Assembly (NCBI RefSeq): GCF_036250065.1
Contig: NZ_CP109199.1
Coordinates: forward strand, 2,046,001-2,110,000
From: Micromonospora sp. NBC_01699
Lineage (GTDB): Bacteria > Actinomycetota > Actinomycetes > Mycobacteriales > Micromonosporaceae
Direction of reading: 5' to 3'
Length of the DNA stretch: 64,000 nt
In this document: positions 52,586 to 61,036 of the stretch, piece after piece
How the letters are laid out: every line of letters starts with the position of its first letter
Numbering within the stretch: position 1 is the stretch's first letter
Notes under the pieces: generated by a model
Seen by the model: the letters and a program-made list of their open reading frames with translations, nothing else
Database searches by the model: none
What the model was told of the DNA's origin: nothing
Made by a program: the position numbers and the translations under genes

Positions 52586-53170
52586 ATGCCTGCGACCGGG
52601 TCCGACGATGACGAGATCACCCGATGGGCGTTGGCCGCGAAGGCCGGCGACCGGACCGCGGCGGGCGCCTTCATCCGGGCCACCCAGCATGACGTACATC
52701 GATTCGTCACGCACCTGATCGGGCACGGCGAGGCCGAGGACCTGACCCAGGAGACGTACCTGCGGGCGATGCGGGCGCTGCCCCGGTTCGCCGCCCGGTC
52801 GTCCGCGCGTACCTGGCTGCTGGCGATCGCCCGCCGGGTCGCGGCCGACCACATCCGGGTGCTGGTCCGCAGCCCGCGCAGCGCCGAACTGGCCGACTGG
52901 CAGGCGGCGGCCGACGCCGCCAGGTCCGGTCACGGCGGCGGCTTCGAGGAGGGCGTGCTGCTCGACCAGTTGCTCCGTACGCTGCCACGCGACCGGCGGG
53001 AGGCGTTCGTCGCCACCCAGGTCGCCGGGCTGAGCTACGCCGAGGCGGCCGAGGTCTGCGACTGTCCGGTCGGCACCATCCGGTCCCGGGTGGCCCGCGC
53101 GCGGGCGGACCTGGTCGCGGCGATGCGGGCCCAGGGCGACCCGGACGACCAGGTACGCATCAGCGGCTGA
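52586..53170 (+). CDS. ECF-family RNA polymerase sigma factor
   Basis: 194 residues from ATG 52586. Region 2 (about 25-85): IRATQHDVHRFVTHLIG, EDLTQETYLRAMRALPRF, RTWLLAIARRVAADHIR. Region 4 (about 125-185): LLRTLPRDRREAFVATQVAG, LSYAEAAEVCDCPVGTIRSR, VARARADL. It is an extracytoplasmic-function type sigma factor, probably sequestered by the divergent zf-HC2 anti-sigma factor. A promoter with an ECF-like AAC -35 (GGTTAACC, 52571-52578) lies in the shared spacer. Confidence 0.93.
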   Translation: MPATGSDDDEITRWALAAKAGDRTAAGAFIRATQHDVHRFVTHLIGHGEAEDLTQETYLRAMRALPRFAARSSARTWLLAIARRVAADHIRVLVRSPRSAELADWQAAADAARSGHGGGFEEGVLLDQLLRTLPRDRREAFVATQVAGLSYAEAAEVCDCPVGTIRSRVARARADLVAAMRAQGDPDDQVRISG

Positions 53171-53209
53171 CCCCGCCGACCGACCTCCGCGACACCACCC
53201 CGTTGCCGC

Positions 53210-53277
53210 GCGCCCATCGAGCTGTGCACCGATCGACTCGATCCCGCACCGATCGAATCGATCTCCGCACCCATCGA
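53210..53277. repeat. four direct repeats GCaCC(G/C)ATCGA
   Basis: Copies at 53210-53220, 53226-53236, 53246-53256 and 53267-53277, with start-to-start spacing 16, 20 and 21 bp, i.e. close to two helical turns for the last three. They precede the amine oxidase gene by 95 bp and may be an activator-binding array. Iteron-like function is possible but not supported by a rep gene. Confidence 0.75.
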
Positions 53278-53372
53278 AGATCAACGAAATCCGGCGGCAA
53301 CATCATTTCGCCTCGTCGGTAACAGTCGGCACAGAGACTCGGCGTCCCACGGATCTTGAAAAAGGGGGACGT

Positions 53373-54974
53373 ATGAGCCACCACACCACACCCGCCCTGA
53401 ACCGGCGCGGCTTCCTGCGAGCGGTCGGCGCGAGCGGTGGAGCGGGCGCGATGCTCGCCACCATGGGCGCGTTGGGACTCGCGCCGACCGCCGCGTCGGC
53501 CGCGCCCGCGTTCCGCGCACCCGAGCGATCCGACTTTCACCTGACCGGCCGCTCGGCAGCGCGCGTCGTCATCCTCGGTGGCGGCATCGCCGGCCTCGCC
53601 ACCGCGTACGAGCTGGGCAAGGCCGGGTACGACTGCACCATTCTGGAGGCGCGCGGTGTCGCCGGCGGCCGGAACCTGACCATCCGTGGCGGTGACGTCG
53701 AGACCGACCTCGACGGCCGTACCCAGAAGGCGAAGTTCTCCTCCGGCACCTACTTCAACGCGGGCCCCGGCCGGTTGGCCCAGTGGATGGTCACCCTGGA
53801 CTACTGCCGCGAACTCGGGGTGCCGATCGAGGTCTTCACCAACGCCAACGCCGACGCCCGGATCTACAACGAGTCGACCGGCATGACCTCGGCCCAGCGC
53901 TTCCGGACCGCCAAGGCCGACGTGTACGGCTACGTCTCCGAACTGCTGGCCAAGGCGACCGACCAGGGGGCGCTGGACGCCCGGCTGACCGCCGAGGACA
54001 AGACCCGCCTGCTGTCGTTCCTCCAGAGCTTCGGTGCGATCGGCGGGCGGACCAGCGGGTTCGCGTACACCGGGACCAACCGGCGCGGTTACGCGGCCTA
54101 TCCGGGGGCCGGCAACGACGCCGGTACCCCGCTCGGCAGTCCGCCGCCGCTGTCGGACGTGTTCGCCAGCAACGTCGGCCGCTACTTCTCCTTCGAGCTC
54201 GGTTACGACCAGGCGATGCTGATGTTCCAGCCGGTCGACGGCATGGACGCTATCCCGAGGGCGCTCAGCCGGGCGGTCGGCAACCACCGGATCAAGCTCG
54301 GCGCCGAGGTCACCGGCGTGACCAACCGGGGCGAAGGAGTCGAGGTGACCTACCGGCAGGGCCGGTACGAGCGGTCGATCAGGGCCGACTTCTGCGTGGG
54401 TACGCTGCCGCCGAACCTGATGGCCCGGGTGCCGCACAACCTCGGCACCAACGTGACCGCCGCGCTGGCCGGCTTCCCGGTCACCGCCTCCGGCAAGATC
54501 GGCCTGGAGTACCGCAGCCGTTGGTGGGAGACGGACGAGCGGATCTACGGTGGCATCACCGAGACCGACCTCGACCTGTCCCACATCTGGTACCCGTCGT
54601 ACGGCTTCCATGGCAAGCGGGGGCTGATCGTCGGTTACTACAACACCGGCGCGAACGCGCGGACGTACAGCGCGCTCACTCCGGCCGAGCGCGAGGCGCG
54701 GGCGGTGGCCCAGGGCGTGAAGATCCACGGGGAGAAGTACCGCAGCGAGTTGTCCGCCTCCTTCTCGCACGCCTGGGACCGGACCCGCTACCTGGAGGGG
54801 GCCTGGACCTCCCCGCCGCGCGGCAGCGCCGGATACAACCTGCTGCTCCAGCCGGCCGGTCGGGTCTACTTCGCCGGTGACTGGCTCAGCCACGAGACCG
54901 CGTGGCAGCACGGCGCGTTCGTCTCCGCCCGGTCGGTGGTGACGGCCCTGCACCAGCGGGTGATGTCGAGCTGA
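53373..54974 (+). CDS. Tat-exported flavin-containing amine oxidase
   Basis: 533 residues from ATG 53373. A twin-arginine signal (NRRGFLRAVGASGG, cleavage near ASAAPAF) shows that it is exported folded with FAD bound. The Rossmann FAD site is VVILGGGIAGLATAYELGKAG with E at ILEARGVAGGR, and a second motif RVYFAGDWLSHETAWQHGAF, typical of monoamine and L-amino-acid oxidases. Between them lies a substrate domain of normal size. The family oxidises amines or amino acids to imines, forming H2O2. The substrate is not identifiable. It ends in a hairpin. Confidence 0.92.
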   Translation: MSHHTTPALNRRGFLRAVGASGGAGAMLATMGALGLAPTAASAAPAFRAPERSDFHLTGRSAARVVILGGGIAGLATAYELGKAGYDCTILEARGVAGGRNLTIRGGDVETDLDGRTQKAKFSSGTYFNAGPGRLAQWMVTLDYCRELGVPIEVFTNANADARIYNESTGMTSAQRFRTAKADVYGYVSELLAKATDQGALDARLTAEDKTRLLSFLQSFGAIGGRTSGFAYTGTNRRGYAAYPGAGNDAGTPLGSPPPLSDVFASNVGRYFSFELGYDQAMLMFQPVDGMDAIPRALSRAVGNHRIKLGAEVTGVTNRGEGVEVTYRQGRYERSIRADFCVGTLPPNLMARVPHNLGTNVTAALAGFPVTASGKIGLEYRSRWWETDERIYGGITETDLDLSHIWYPSYGFHGKRGLIVGYYNTGANARTYSALTPAEREARAVAQGVKIHGEKYRSELSASFSHAWDRTRYLEGAWTSPPRGSAGYNLLLQPAGRVYFAGDWLSHETAWQHGAFVSARSVVTALHQRVMSS

Positions 54975-54981
54975 CCGCCGC

Positions 54982-55013
54982 CGTCCACCCCGGACGTGGG
55001 ACCGGGGTGGACG
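54982..55013. terminator. perfect 12-bp convergent terminator
   Basis: CGTCCACCCCGG (54982-54993) pairs with 55002-55013, loop ACGTGGGA. It lies between the amine oxidase (plus) and a GntR gene (minus). Confidence 0.88.
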
Positions 55014-55059
55014 CGCGGACGCCGGTCGGGGCCAGCCTCCCGGCCCGGTGGCGCCGCAC

Positions 55060-55755
55060 TCAGGTCAGCCGCTGCCGGGCCCGTTCCAGGTGGGCTTCCA
55101 TCGCCGCGTACGCACCGTCCGGATCGCCCGCACCGACGGCCGCCGCGATGTCCCGGTGTTCGGCAACCGTCGCGCTGCCCAGCGGGGCGGTGTAGCGACG
55201 CCGGAACAGGTGCAGGTGGAAGTGCGTACGGGCGAACGCGCGCAGGAGCTGGTGGTTGCCGGCCAGCTCGGCGATCTGCCGGTGGAACCGGTCGTCGTGG
55301 CCGGCGAGGTGCTGGTAGTCGGCGTAGCTCTCGCCGGCCGGCAGGGTGCTGACCGAGTCCACTTCGGCGCGGAGCCGGGCCAGTCCGGCCTCGTCGCGCC
55401 GCAGTGCCGCGCGGGCGGCGGCCCAGGGTTCGATCAGGCCGCGGAACTCGAACAGGTCGTCCACCTGGGCCGGGGTGAGGATCGGGGTGACCGAGTAGCC
55501 GCGCAGCGGTTCCTTCTCGGCCAGCCCCTCGGATTCCAGCCGGACCAGCGCCTCCCGGATCGGGGTGGAGGAGACCCTCAGGTCACGGGCGAGCTGGTCG
55601 ATGCTGAGCCGGCCCCGGGGCGGGATGACGTGGTCCATCACGAGTCGCTTGATCGCCTGGTAGACGTCCTCGGTCAGGGTCTGTCGGGCGGGCAGTGGTG
55701 CCAGCGTCGCCGGCCCGGCCGGTCGTGCCGTACGGTCCACCGGTGCATTGACCAT
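55060..55755 (-). CDS. GntR/FadR-family regulator (second of a pair)
   Basis: 231 residues from ATG 55755. HTH domain (about 28-95: QTLTEDVYQAIKRLVMDHVI, LARDLRVSSTPIREALVRLE, EPLRGYSVTPILTP) and FCD domain (about 100-231: FHRQIAELAGNHQLLRAF, EHRDIAAAVGAGDPDGAYAA). It is a paralogue of the next GntR at 55883, and both lie divergent to the sugar operon. It is encoded downstream of that gene with a 127-bp spacer of its own. Either could be the operon repressor. Confidence 0.92.
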   Translation of the reverse strand: MVNAPVDRTARPAGPATLAPLPARQTLTEDVYQAIKRLVMDHVIPPRGRLSIDQLARDLRVSSTPIREALVRLESEGLAEKEPLRGYSVTPILTPAQVDDLFEFRGLIEPWAAARAALRRDEAGLARLRAEVDSVSTLPAGESYADYQHLAGHDDRFHRQIAELAGNHQLLRAFARTHFHLHLFRRRYTAPLGSATVAEHRDIAAAVGAGDPDGAYAAMEAHLERARQRLT

Positions 55756-55796
55756 CGATGTCTCCCGCCCGGGCGATGAAACTCGTAGATGACGAG

Positions 55797-55822
55797 GATA
55801 GCCCAGTGACGATGGCCCTATC
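55797..55822. promoter_or_regulatory. GATAG-N16-CTATC in the spacer between the two GntR genes
   Basis: A dyad GATAG (55797-55801) and CTATC (55818-55822), extended by GCCC/GGCC. It precedes the ATG 55755 gene by about 40 bp and is a possible autoregulatory operator. Low confidence. Confidence 0.3.
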
Positions 55823-55882
55823 GTGCGTTGTCTCTCCCGTCGCCTTCGGACCCCGGTCGGGTGTCCACGAGGGGTGGTCCCG

Positions 55883-56560
55883 TTACTCGAAGGCGGGCAG
55901 GTGGCGGTCCCGGGCCCGGTCCAGGTGGTCGCGCATGGCCGCCTCGGCGGCAGCCGGTGCGCCGACCCGGATCGCGTCGGCGATCCGCTGGTGCTCGGCG
56001 CCGGTGGTGCCGGTCTCCGCGTACGGGAAGTAGCGGCGGTGCAGGTGCAGGTGGGCGTGTAGCCGGGCGATGCCGTCGGCGAGCAGCGGGTTGCCGGCGG
56101 CGGTGGCGACCAGCTCGTGGAACCGGGCGTCGAGCGTGGTGAACGCGGCGTGCCAGTGCCAGCCCTCCGGATCACCGTCGTCGGTGTCGACCGTGGTGGC
56201 GGCCTCGGCGCTGATCGCCGCGCGGAGGGTGTCGCTGGCCCGCTCGGCGGCGTACCGGGCGGCGGCGGCCTCCAGCAGCGAGCGCATCTCGAACATGTGG
56301 GTGAACTCGGCCCGGGTCAGCAGCGGGCTCACCGTGTAGCCGACCAGCGGACGCTTGCGGACCAGCCCGTCGGCCTCCAGTCGGGCCAGCGCCTCGCGGA
56401 TCGGGGTGGGGGAGACGGCGAGGTCGCGGGCCAGCGCGTCGATGTTGATCCGGTCGCCGGGGGTCAGCGTGTGTTCCAGCACCAGGACCTTGAGCGTCTC
56501 GTACACGTCTTCGCCGAGGGTGGAGCGGCGCAGCGGCCGGACCGGCTGCTGGTTGACCAT
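55883..56560 (-). CDS. GntR/FadR-family regulator, likely controls the sugar operon
   Basis: 225 residues from ATG 56560, with AGGAGGAG upstream. HTH domain (about 12-85: RSTLGEDVYETLKVLVLEHT, LARDLAVSPTPIREALARLE, RPLVGYTVSPLL) and FCD domain (about 90-225, with the metal-type FTTLDARFHELVATAAGN and DHLDRARDRH). It is divergent from the binding-lipoprotein gene; the 157-bp shared spacer carries a strong palindrome. Position and orientation make it the most likely regulator of the catabolic operon. Confidence 0.92.
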   Translation of the reverse strand: MVNQQPVRPLRRSTLGEDVYETLKVLVLEHTLTPGDRINIDALARDLAVSPTPIREALARLEADGLVRKRPLVGYTVSPLLTRAEFTHMFEMRSLLEAAAARYAAERASDTLRAAISAEAATTVDTDDGDPEGWHWHAAFTTLDARFHELVATAAGNPLLADGIARLHAHLHLHRRYFPYAETGTTGAEHQRIADAIRVGAPAAAEAAMRDHLDRARDRHLPAFE

Positions 56561-56679
56561 CCGTCTCCTCCTGCGGGTGTCGCCGCGCTCGGGCCCGACA
56601 CGCCTTGATAACGACGGCATGTTTCTTCGAGGTTAAGCCTTGACGCGAGCGAGTGTGATCGACTAAACATCCATGATAC

Positions 56680-56691
56680 ATCCTATAGGAT
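56680..56691. promoter_or_regulatory. 12-bp palindrome ATCCTATAGGAT in the divergent spacer
   Basis: A perfect palindrome in the AT-rich part of the spacer (CATGATACATCCTATAGGATCCACGATATG), 27 bp before the binding-protein start. Flanking half-sites (ATGATAC and CACGATAT) resemble the same pattern. It is the best candidate operator of the GntR pair. Confidence 0.7.
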
Positions 56692-56717
56692 CCACGATAT
56701 GCGCGAAAGGTGCGGTC

Positions 56718-57773
56718 ATGAATCGGAGCCCGTTGACTCGGCTCGGCGCCGCGGCTGCCATCCTGGTGCTCGGCACCCTGGCCACCGCCGGATGCACCAA
56801 GAAAAGTGACAACGAGGCGGCCGGCGCGACCACGCGGGCGGCCGACCAGGTGAAGATCGCCCTCGTCTCGGGCGGAGCCCACCCCTACTTCCAGCCGTGG
56901 AAGGACACGGCCGCGAAGGTCAAGTCCGACCTCGGTGTGGCCGACGTCGCGTTCAACGAGACCTCGGGCTGGGACCAGACCAAGCAGAACGACGTCCTCA
57001 AGGCGCTGGCGGCCCAGGGCTACAACGCCTTCGGCATCTTCGGGGTCGCCCCGGAGAACATCAACGCCACCTTCGAGGACCTCAAGGGCCAGGGCTTCGC
57101 GGTCGCCTCGCTCGCCTCCTGCCCCGCCGGTGACGTCAACAAGGCCGACTTCTGCCTCTCCACCGACGTCGAACTGGCCGCGTACAAGGCCGGACAGGCC
57201 GCGATCGAGGCGATCGGCGGGCAGGGCAACCTGGTCCACCTGACCGGTAACAAGGTCGACTCGAACACCCAGCGTCGGATGGCCGGCGTGCAGAAGGCGG
57301 TCGACGAGACCGGCGGCAAGGTCAAGCTGGTGCAGACCGTGACCGATGTGGACAAGGACCTGCAAAGCGCGCAGAAGGCCGTCGCCGACCTGCTCGCCGC
57401 GAAGGGCACCCAGATCCAGGGCATCGTCAACACCGCGTACAACCCGGCGGTCGCCTCCGCCGAGGGCGTCAAGCAGGCCAAGCTGCCGATCAAGGTGATC
57501 GCGATCGACGACGACCAGACCATCCTGGCCGGCATCCGGGACGGCTCCGTCGCCGGCACCGTGCTCCAGAACCCGGTCGGACAGGCGTCCGTCGGGTCGT
57601 ACGCGCTGACCAAGCTCTCCGGCGGTTGCACGGTCAGCACCCCCGGCGTGGTCGTCGACTCCGGGTCCTTCGTGGTCACCAAGGCCAACGTGGACAACTA
57701 CGAGACCGACCGGCAGGCCAAGACGGACGAGCTGAAGAAGGCGTTCGACAGCCAGTACCTGACCTGCCAGTAG
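56718..57773 (+). CDS. sugar ABC transporter substrate-binding lipoprotein
   Basis: 351 residues from ATG 56718. A lipoprotein signal ends in the lipobox ATAGC, placing it at the outer face of the membrane. The mature protein has the periplasmic-binding fold of the RbsB/LacI-like type 1 family (KIALVSGGAHPYFQPWKDTA, AFGIFGVAPENINA, GQGNLVHLTGNKVDSNTQRR, IKVIAIDDDQTI). It delivers a sugar to the two permeases downstream. A GC hairpin separates it from the next gene, which would keep it at higher expression, as is common for binding proteins. Confidence 0.93.
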   Translation: MNRSPLTRLGAAAAILVLGTLATAGCTKKSDNEAAGATTRAADQVKIALVSGGAHPYFQPWKDTAAKVKSDLGVADVAFNETSGWDQTKQNDVLKALAAQGYNAFGIFGVAPENINATFEDLKGQGFAVASLASCPAGDVNKADFCLSTDVELAAYKAGQAAIEAIGGQGNLVHLTGNKVDSNTQRRMAGVQKAVDETGGKVKLVQTVTDVDKDLQSAQKAVADLLAAKGTQIQGIVNTAYNPAVASAEGVKQAKLPIKVIAIDDDQTILAGIRDGSVAGTVLQNPVGQASVGSYALTKLSGGCTVSTPGVVVDSGSFVVTKANVDNYETDRQAKTDELKKAFDSQYLTCQ

Positions 57774-57780
57774 TCGACCC

Positions 57781-57808
57781 GGCCGGCCAGCGGAGACGCT
57801 GGCCGGCC
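57781..57808 (+). terminator. attenuating hairpin after the binding-protein gene
   Basis: GGCCGGCCAGCG (57781-57792) pairs perfectly with 57797-57808 around a GAGA tetraloop. No T-run. It lies inside the operon and probably stabilises the upstream mRNA or attenuates downstream transcription. Confidence 0.7.
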
Positions 57809-57873
57809 CGGTAGTCGGACACGCCCCTCACCCCGTACCACCGGCGCGTCCGCCACCCCTCGAAGGAGCCTCG

Positions 57874-58959
57874 TTGCCCGCGATCACCCACGCCGAGGCG
57901 TACCTCGTCGACCTTGAGGTCGAGACCGTACGCACCGACGCCGTACAGTCGTTCCTCAAACAGGAGACCATCTTCGTCGAGATCCGTACCGACGACGGTG
58001 GGACCGGCACCGGTTACGCGTACACGATCGGCACCGGCGGCACCGCGGTGCTCGCGCTGCTGCGCGACTACCTGGTGCCCCGACTGGTCGGCGCGGATCC
58101 CCGGCGGGTCGAGGCGGTCTGGCGGGACCTGTTCGCCACCACCCGCGCCACCACCGTCGGCGCGATCACCTCCCTCGCCCTCGCCGCCGTCGACACCGCC
58201 CTGTGGGACTGGCGGTGCCGCGACGCCGGCCAACCGCTCTGGGTGCTCGCCGGTGGCGCCAAGGACCGCATCCCGCTCTACGACACCGAGGGTGGCTGGC
58301 TGCACCTGAGCACCGACGAGCTGATCGCCGGGGCACGGGCCAGTCGGGCGGCCGGCTGGCCCGGCGCCAAACTCAAGATCGGCCGATCGCCGGTCGAGGA
58401 CGCGGCCCGGCTCGCCGCGGTACGGGCCGAGGTCGGCCCCGACTTCGACCTGATGCTCGACGCCAACCAGTCGCTCACCGCAGCCGAGGCGATCCGGCGG
58501 GCCCGGCTGCTGGAACCGTCCGACCCGTACTGGTTCGAGGAACCACTGCCCGCCGACGACGTCTCCGGGCACCGGGCACTGGCGCAGGCCACCTCGATCC
58601 CGGTCGCGGTCGGCGAGTCGATGTACTCGATCGGCCAGTTCCGCGACTACCTGCACCGGGGCGCCGCCGGCATCGTCCAGGTCGACGTGGCCCGGATCGG
58701 CGGCATCACCCCCTGGCTGAAGGTCGCCCACCTGGCCGAGGCGTACAACGTCACGGTCTGCCCGCACTTCCTGATGGAACTGCACGTCAGCCTCTGCTGC
58801 GCGGTGCCCAACAGCGGCTATCTGGAACACATCCCGCAACTGCGCGCGATCACCCGGCGCGAGATCGACGTCGTCGACGGGCACGCGCTGCCGCCGACCG
58901 CCGCCGGACTCGGCATCGACTGGGACCGCGACGCGATCGACAACCGGAGAGTCCAGTGA
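57874..58959 (+). CDS. mandelate racemase/enolase-superfamily sugar acid dehydratase
   Basis: 361 residues from TTG 57874, with AAGGAG before it. It has the enolase-superfamily active site: K166-x-K168 (AKLKIG), metal ligands D196 (LMLDANQSL), E222 (WFEEPL) and E248 (VGESMY), and H298 (CPHFLMELH) as second base. These catalyse proton abstraction and dehydration of sugar acids to 2-keto-3-deoxy acids. With the oxidoreductase and lactonase-like genes it forms a non-phosphorylative pathway. L-fuconate, L-rhamnonate, D-arabinonate or galactonate are all possible substrates. GTGA couples it to the permease gene. Confidence 0.9.
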   Translation: MPAITHAEAYLVDLEVETVRTDAVQSFLKQETIFVEIRTDDGGTGTGYAYTIGTGGTAVLALLRDYLVPRLVGADPRRVEAVWRDLFATTRATTVGAITSLALAAVDTALWDWRCRDAGQPLWVLAGGAKDRIPLYDTEGGWLHLSTDELIAGARASRAAGWPGAKLKIGRSPVEDAARLAAVRAEVGPDFDLMLDANQSLTAAEAIRRARLLEPSDPYWFEEPLPADDVSGHRALAQATSIPVAVGESMYSIGQFRDYLHRGAAGIVQVDVARIGGITPWLKVAHLAEAYNVTVCPHFLMELHVSLCCAVPNSGYLEHIPQLRAITRREIDVVDGHALPPTAAGLGIDWDRDAIDNRRVQ

Positions 58960-60032
58960 GTGATCAGACCACCACGGTCGCACCGGAGGCGCCGTCGGCG
59001 GCCGAGCCTCCGGCGCCACGCAAGCCGCCGGGGATCCCGCTCTGGGCCAACCCGCGCCTCGGCCTGGTCATCCTGCTGATCGCACTCGTCGTGCTGTTCA
59101 GCTCGCTGCGGCCGGCGTTCCTCAACACCGCGCTGACCCTGGTGCCACTACAGGCCGACATCAGCGTCTACGCGGTGGTCGGGCTGGCCCAGCTCATGGT
59201 GCTCTCGCTCGGGCACATGAACATGGCCGTCGGCCGGATGGCCGCGATGAGCGCCTTCGCCATGGGGCTCGCGTACGACCGGCTCGGCGTACCGCTGCCG
59301 GTCGGGCTGGTGATCGGACTGGCCGTCGGCACCCTGCTCGGGGCGCTCGCCGGGCTGATCATCTCGCGTACCGGGGTGAACTCGTTCGTGGTCACCCTGG
59401 CGCTCGACTTCGCCATGATCGGCCTGATCACGATCCTCTACACCCGGTTCACCGACGGGGTCGCCTTCGGCAGCCAGCCGGCGAGCATGACCGCGCTGCG
59501 CAACGACACCTTCGCCGACTACTGCATGGGCAACGTGTGCGGCCCGAACGTGCCGCTGGTCGTACCGTTCGCCCTGGTCGCGGCGCTCGCGGTCGCCCTG
59601 CTGTTCCGGTACGGCCGACTCGGCCGGGAGATCCTGATGACCGGCGCCAACGCCAAGGCGGCCGAGCTGTCCGGCATCCCGGTCAAGGACCGGGTGGTGC
59701 AGGCACACGCGCTTTCCGGCCTGCTCGCCGGCCTCGCCGGCTTCCTCCTGGCGGCCAACAACGGCGCCTTCTCGGCCAGCATCGGCGACCAGTTCCTGCT
59801 CCCGTCGTTCCTCGGCCCGGTGCTCGGCGGCACACTGCTCGCCGGCGGCGCGGTCAGCATCCTGGGTACGGTCCTCGGCGCCACCCTCACCCAGGTCATC
59901 TACAAGGGCCTCAACCTGTTGCAGTTCCAGCTCGACCAGCTCAAGCTCTACATCGGGCTGGTGCTGCTGGTCGCGCTCTCACTGGACCGGGTACGCCACG
60001 TGCTCGCCGAACGTCGGGGGGTGCGGGCATGA
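58956..60032 (+). CDS. sugar ABC transporter permease (RbsC family)
   Basis: 358 residues from GTG 58956, overlapping the dehydratase stop by 4 bp. A hydrophilic N-terminus precedes about 8-10 membrane segments. The family signature in the cytosolic loop is REILMTGANAKAAELSGIPV, and the LGHMNMAVGRMAAM segment is typical of the RbsC/XylH fold. A pair of Cys (YCMGNVCG) lies in an outer loop and may form a disulfide. Works as a heterodimer with the following permease. Confidence 0.95.
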   Translation: MSDQTTTVAPEAPSAAEPPAPRKPPGIPLWANPRLGLVILLIALVVLFSSLRPAFLNTALTLVPLQADISVYAVVGLAQLMVLSLGHMNMAVGRMAAMSAFAMGLAYDRLGVPLPVGLVIGLAVGTLLGALAGLIISRTGVNSFVVTLALDFAMIGLITILYTRFTDGVAFGSQPASMTALRNDTFADYCMGNVCGPNVPLVVPFALVAALAVALLFRYGRLGREILMTGANAKAAELSGIPVKDRVVQAHALSGLLAGLAGFLLAANNGAFSASIGDQFLLPSFLGPVLGGTLLAGGAVSILGTVLGATLTQVIYKGLNLLQFQLDQLKLYIGLVLLVALSLDRVRHVLAERRGVRA

Positions 60033-61036
60033 GCACGGCTGTTCGCGAGGCGGAGTTGACCGGGCGGATCGAGCCGGCCGGGCGCTGGCGTTCGATCGCC
60101 CGGCGGCCCGAGTTCACCCTCGCCGTGATCGCCCTGGTCGGGTTCGTCGCCCTGGCCATCGCCACCGGCGGCAACCTGCTCTCCGCCGGCACCCTCGGCG
60201 CGTTCTTCCGGTTCCTCGCCGTACCGATCGTCATCGGGCTCTCCCAGATGGTGGTGCTGGCGATCGGCCAGATGAACCTGTCGGTCGGCGCGCTGACCGG
60301 CTTCTGCGCCATGGTCGCCGCCTGGGTCATGGTCGAGGCCGGCCTGCCCGCACCGCTCGCGGTGCTGGTCGCGCTCGCCGTCGGCCTGATCGCCGGCATG
60401 GTCAACGGCGCGCTGGTCGTCTTCACCCGGATCAACGGCTTCATCGTCACCCTGGCGACGATGACCATCATCGAGGGGCTTCGGTACGGGGTGAACGGCC
60501 CCGACACCTTCCAGGGCTACTCGCCGGGGCTGCGCGAGTTCGGTCGCGCCTCGGTGCTCGGGCTGCCGGTGGTGTTCCTGGTCGCGCTCGCGGTCGCCGG
60601 CCTGGTCGCCTTCTTCTTCGCCCGTACGGTCACCGGGCGGCAGTTGCTCGCCAGCGGCGGCAGCCCGTTCTCCGCCCGACTGTCCGGGATCTCCAACGAT
60701 CGCTCGATCGTCATCGCGCACGCCCTGTCCGGGCTGCTCGCCGGCGTCGCCGCGGTCATCACGGTCGCCTCGTCCGGCTCGGTGAACTCCAGCATCGGCG
60801 ACGACCTGCTGCTGCCGAGCTTCGCCGCGCCGATCATCGGCGGGGTGGCGCTCACCGGCGGGGCGGTCAGCGTCGCCGGCACCTGCCTGGCCGCGTTCCT
60901 GGTCCGGCTGGTGGACGTGTTGCAGGCCCAGTTTGACATCAACCGGCGCTGGATCGACCTGATCGTCGGCGCGGTCGTCCTCGGTGCGGTGCTGCTCGGC
61001 ACCGTCCGGCAGAAGCTGTTGCGGAGGTCGTCGTGA
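60029..61036 (+). CDS. second sugar ABC transporter permease (RbsC family)
   Basis: 335 residues from ATG 60029 (ATGA overlap). It has the same topology as its neighbour, with IGQMNLSVGALTGFCA and the RQLLASGGSPFSARLSGISN loop that binds the ATPase. The two permeases are diverged paralogues, so the transporter is a heterodimer, unlike the homodimeric RbsC system of Escherichia coli. Confidence 0.95.
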   Translation: MSTAVREAELTGRIEPAGRWRSIARRPEFTLAVIALVGFVALAIATGGNLLSAGTLGAFFRFLAVPIVIGLSQMVVLAIGQMNLSVGALTGFCAMVAAWVMVEAGLPAPLAVLVALAVGLIAGMVNGALVVFTRINGFIVTLATMTIIEGLRYGVNGPDTFQGYSPGLREFGRASVLGLPVVFLVALAVAGLVAFFFARTVTGRQLLASGGSPFSARLSGISNDRSIVIAHALSGLLAGVAAVITVASSGSVNSSIGDDLLLPSFAAPIIGGVALTGGAVSVAGTCLAAFLVRLVDVLQAQFDINRRWIDLIVGAVVLGAVLLGTVRQKLLRRSS

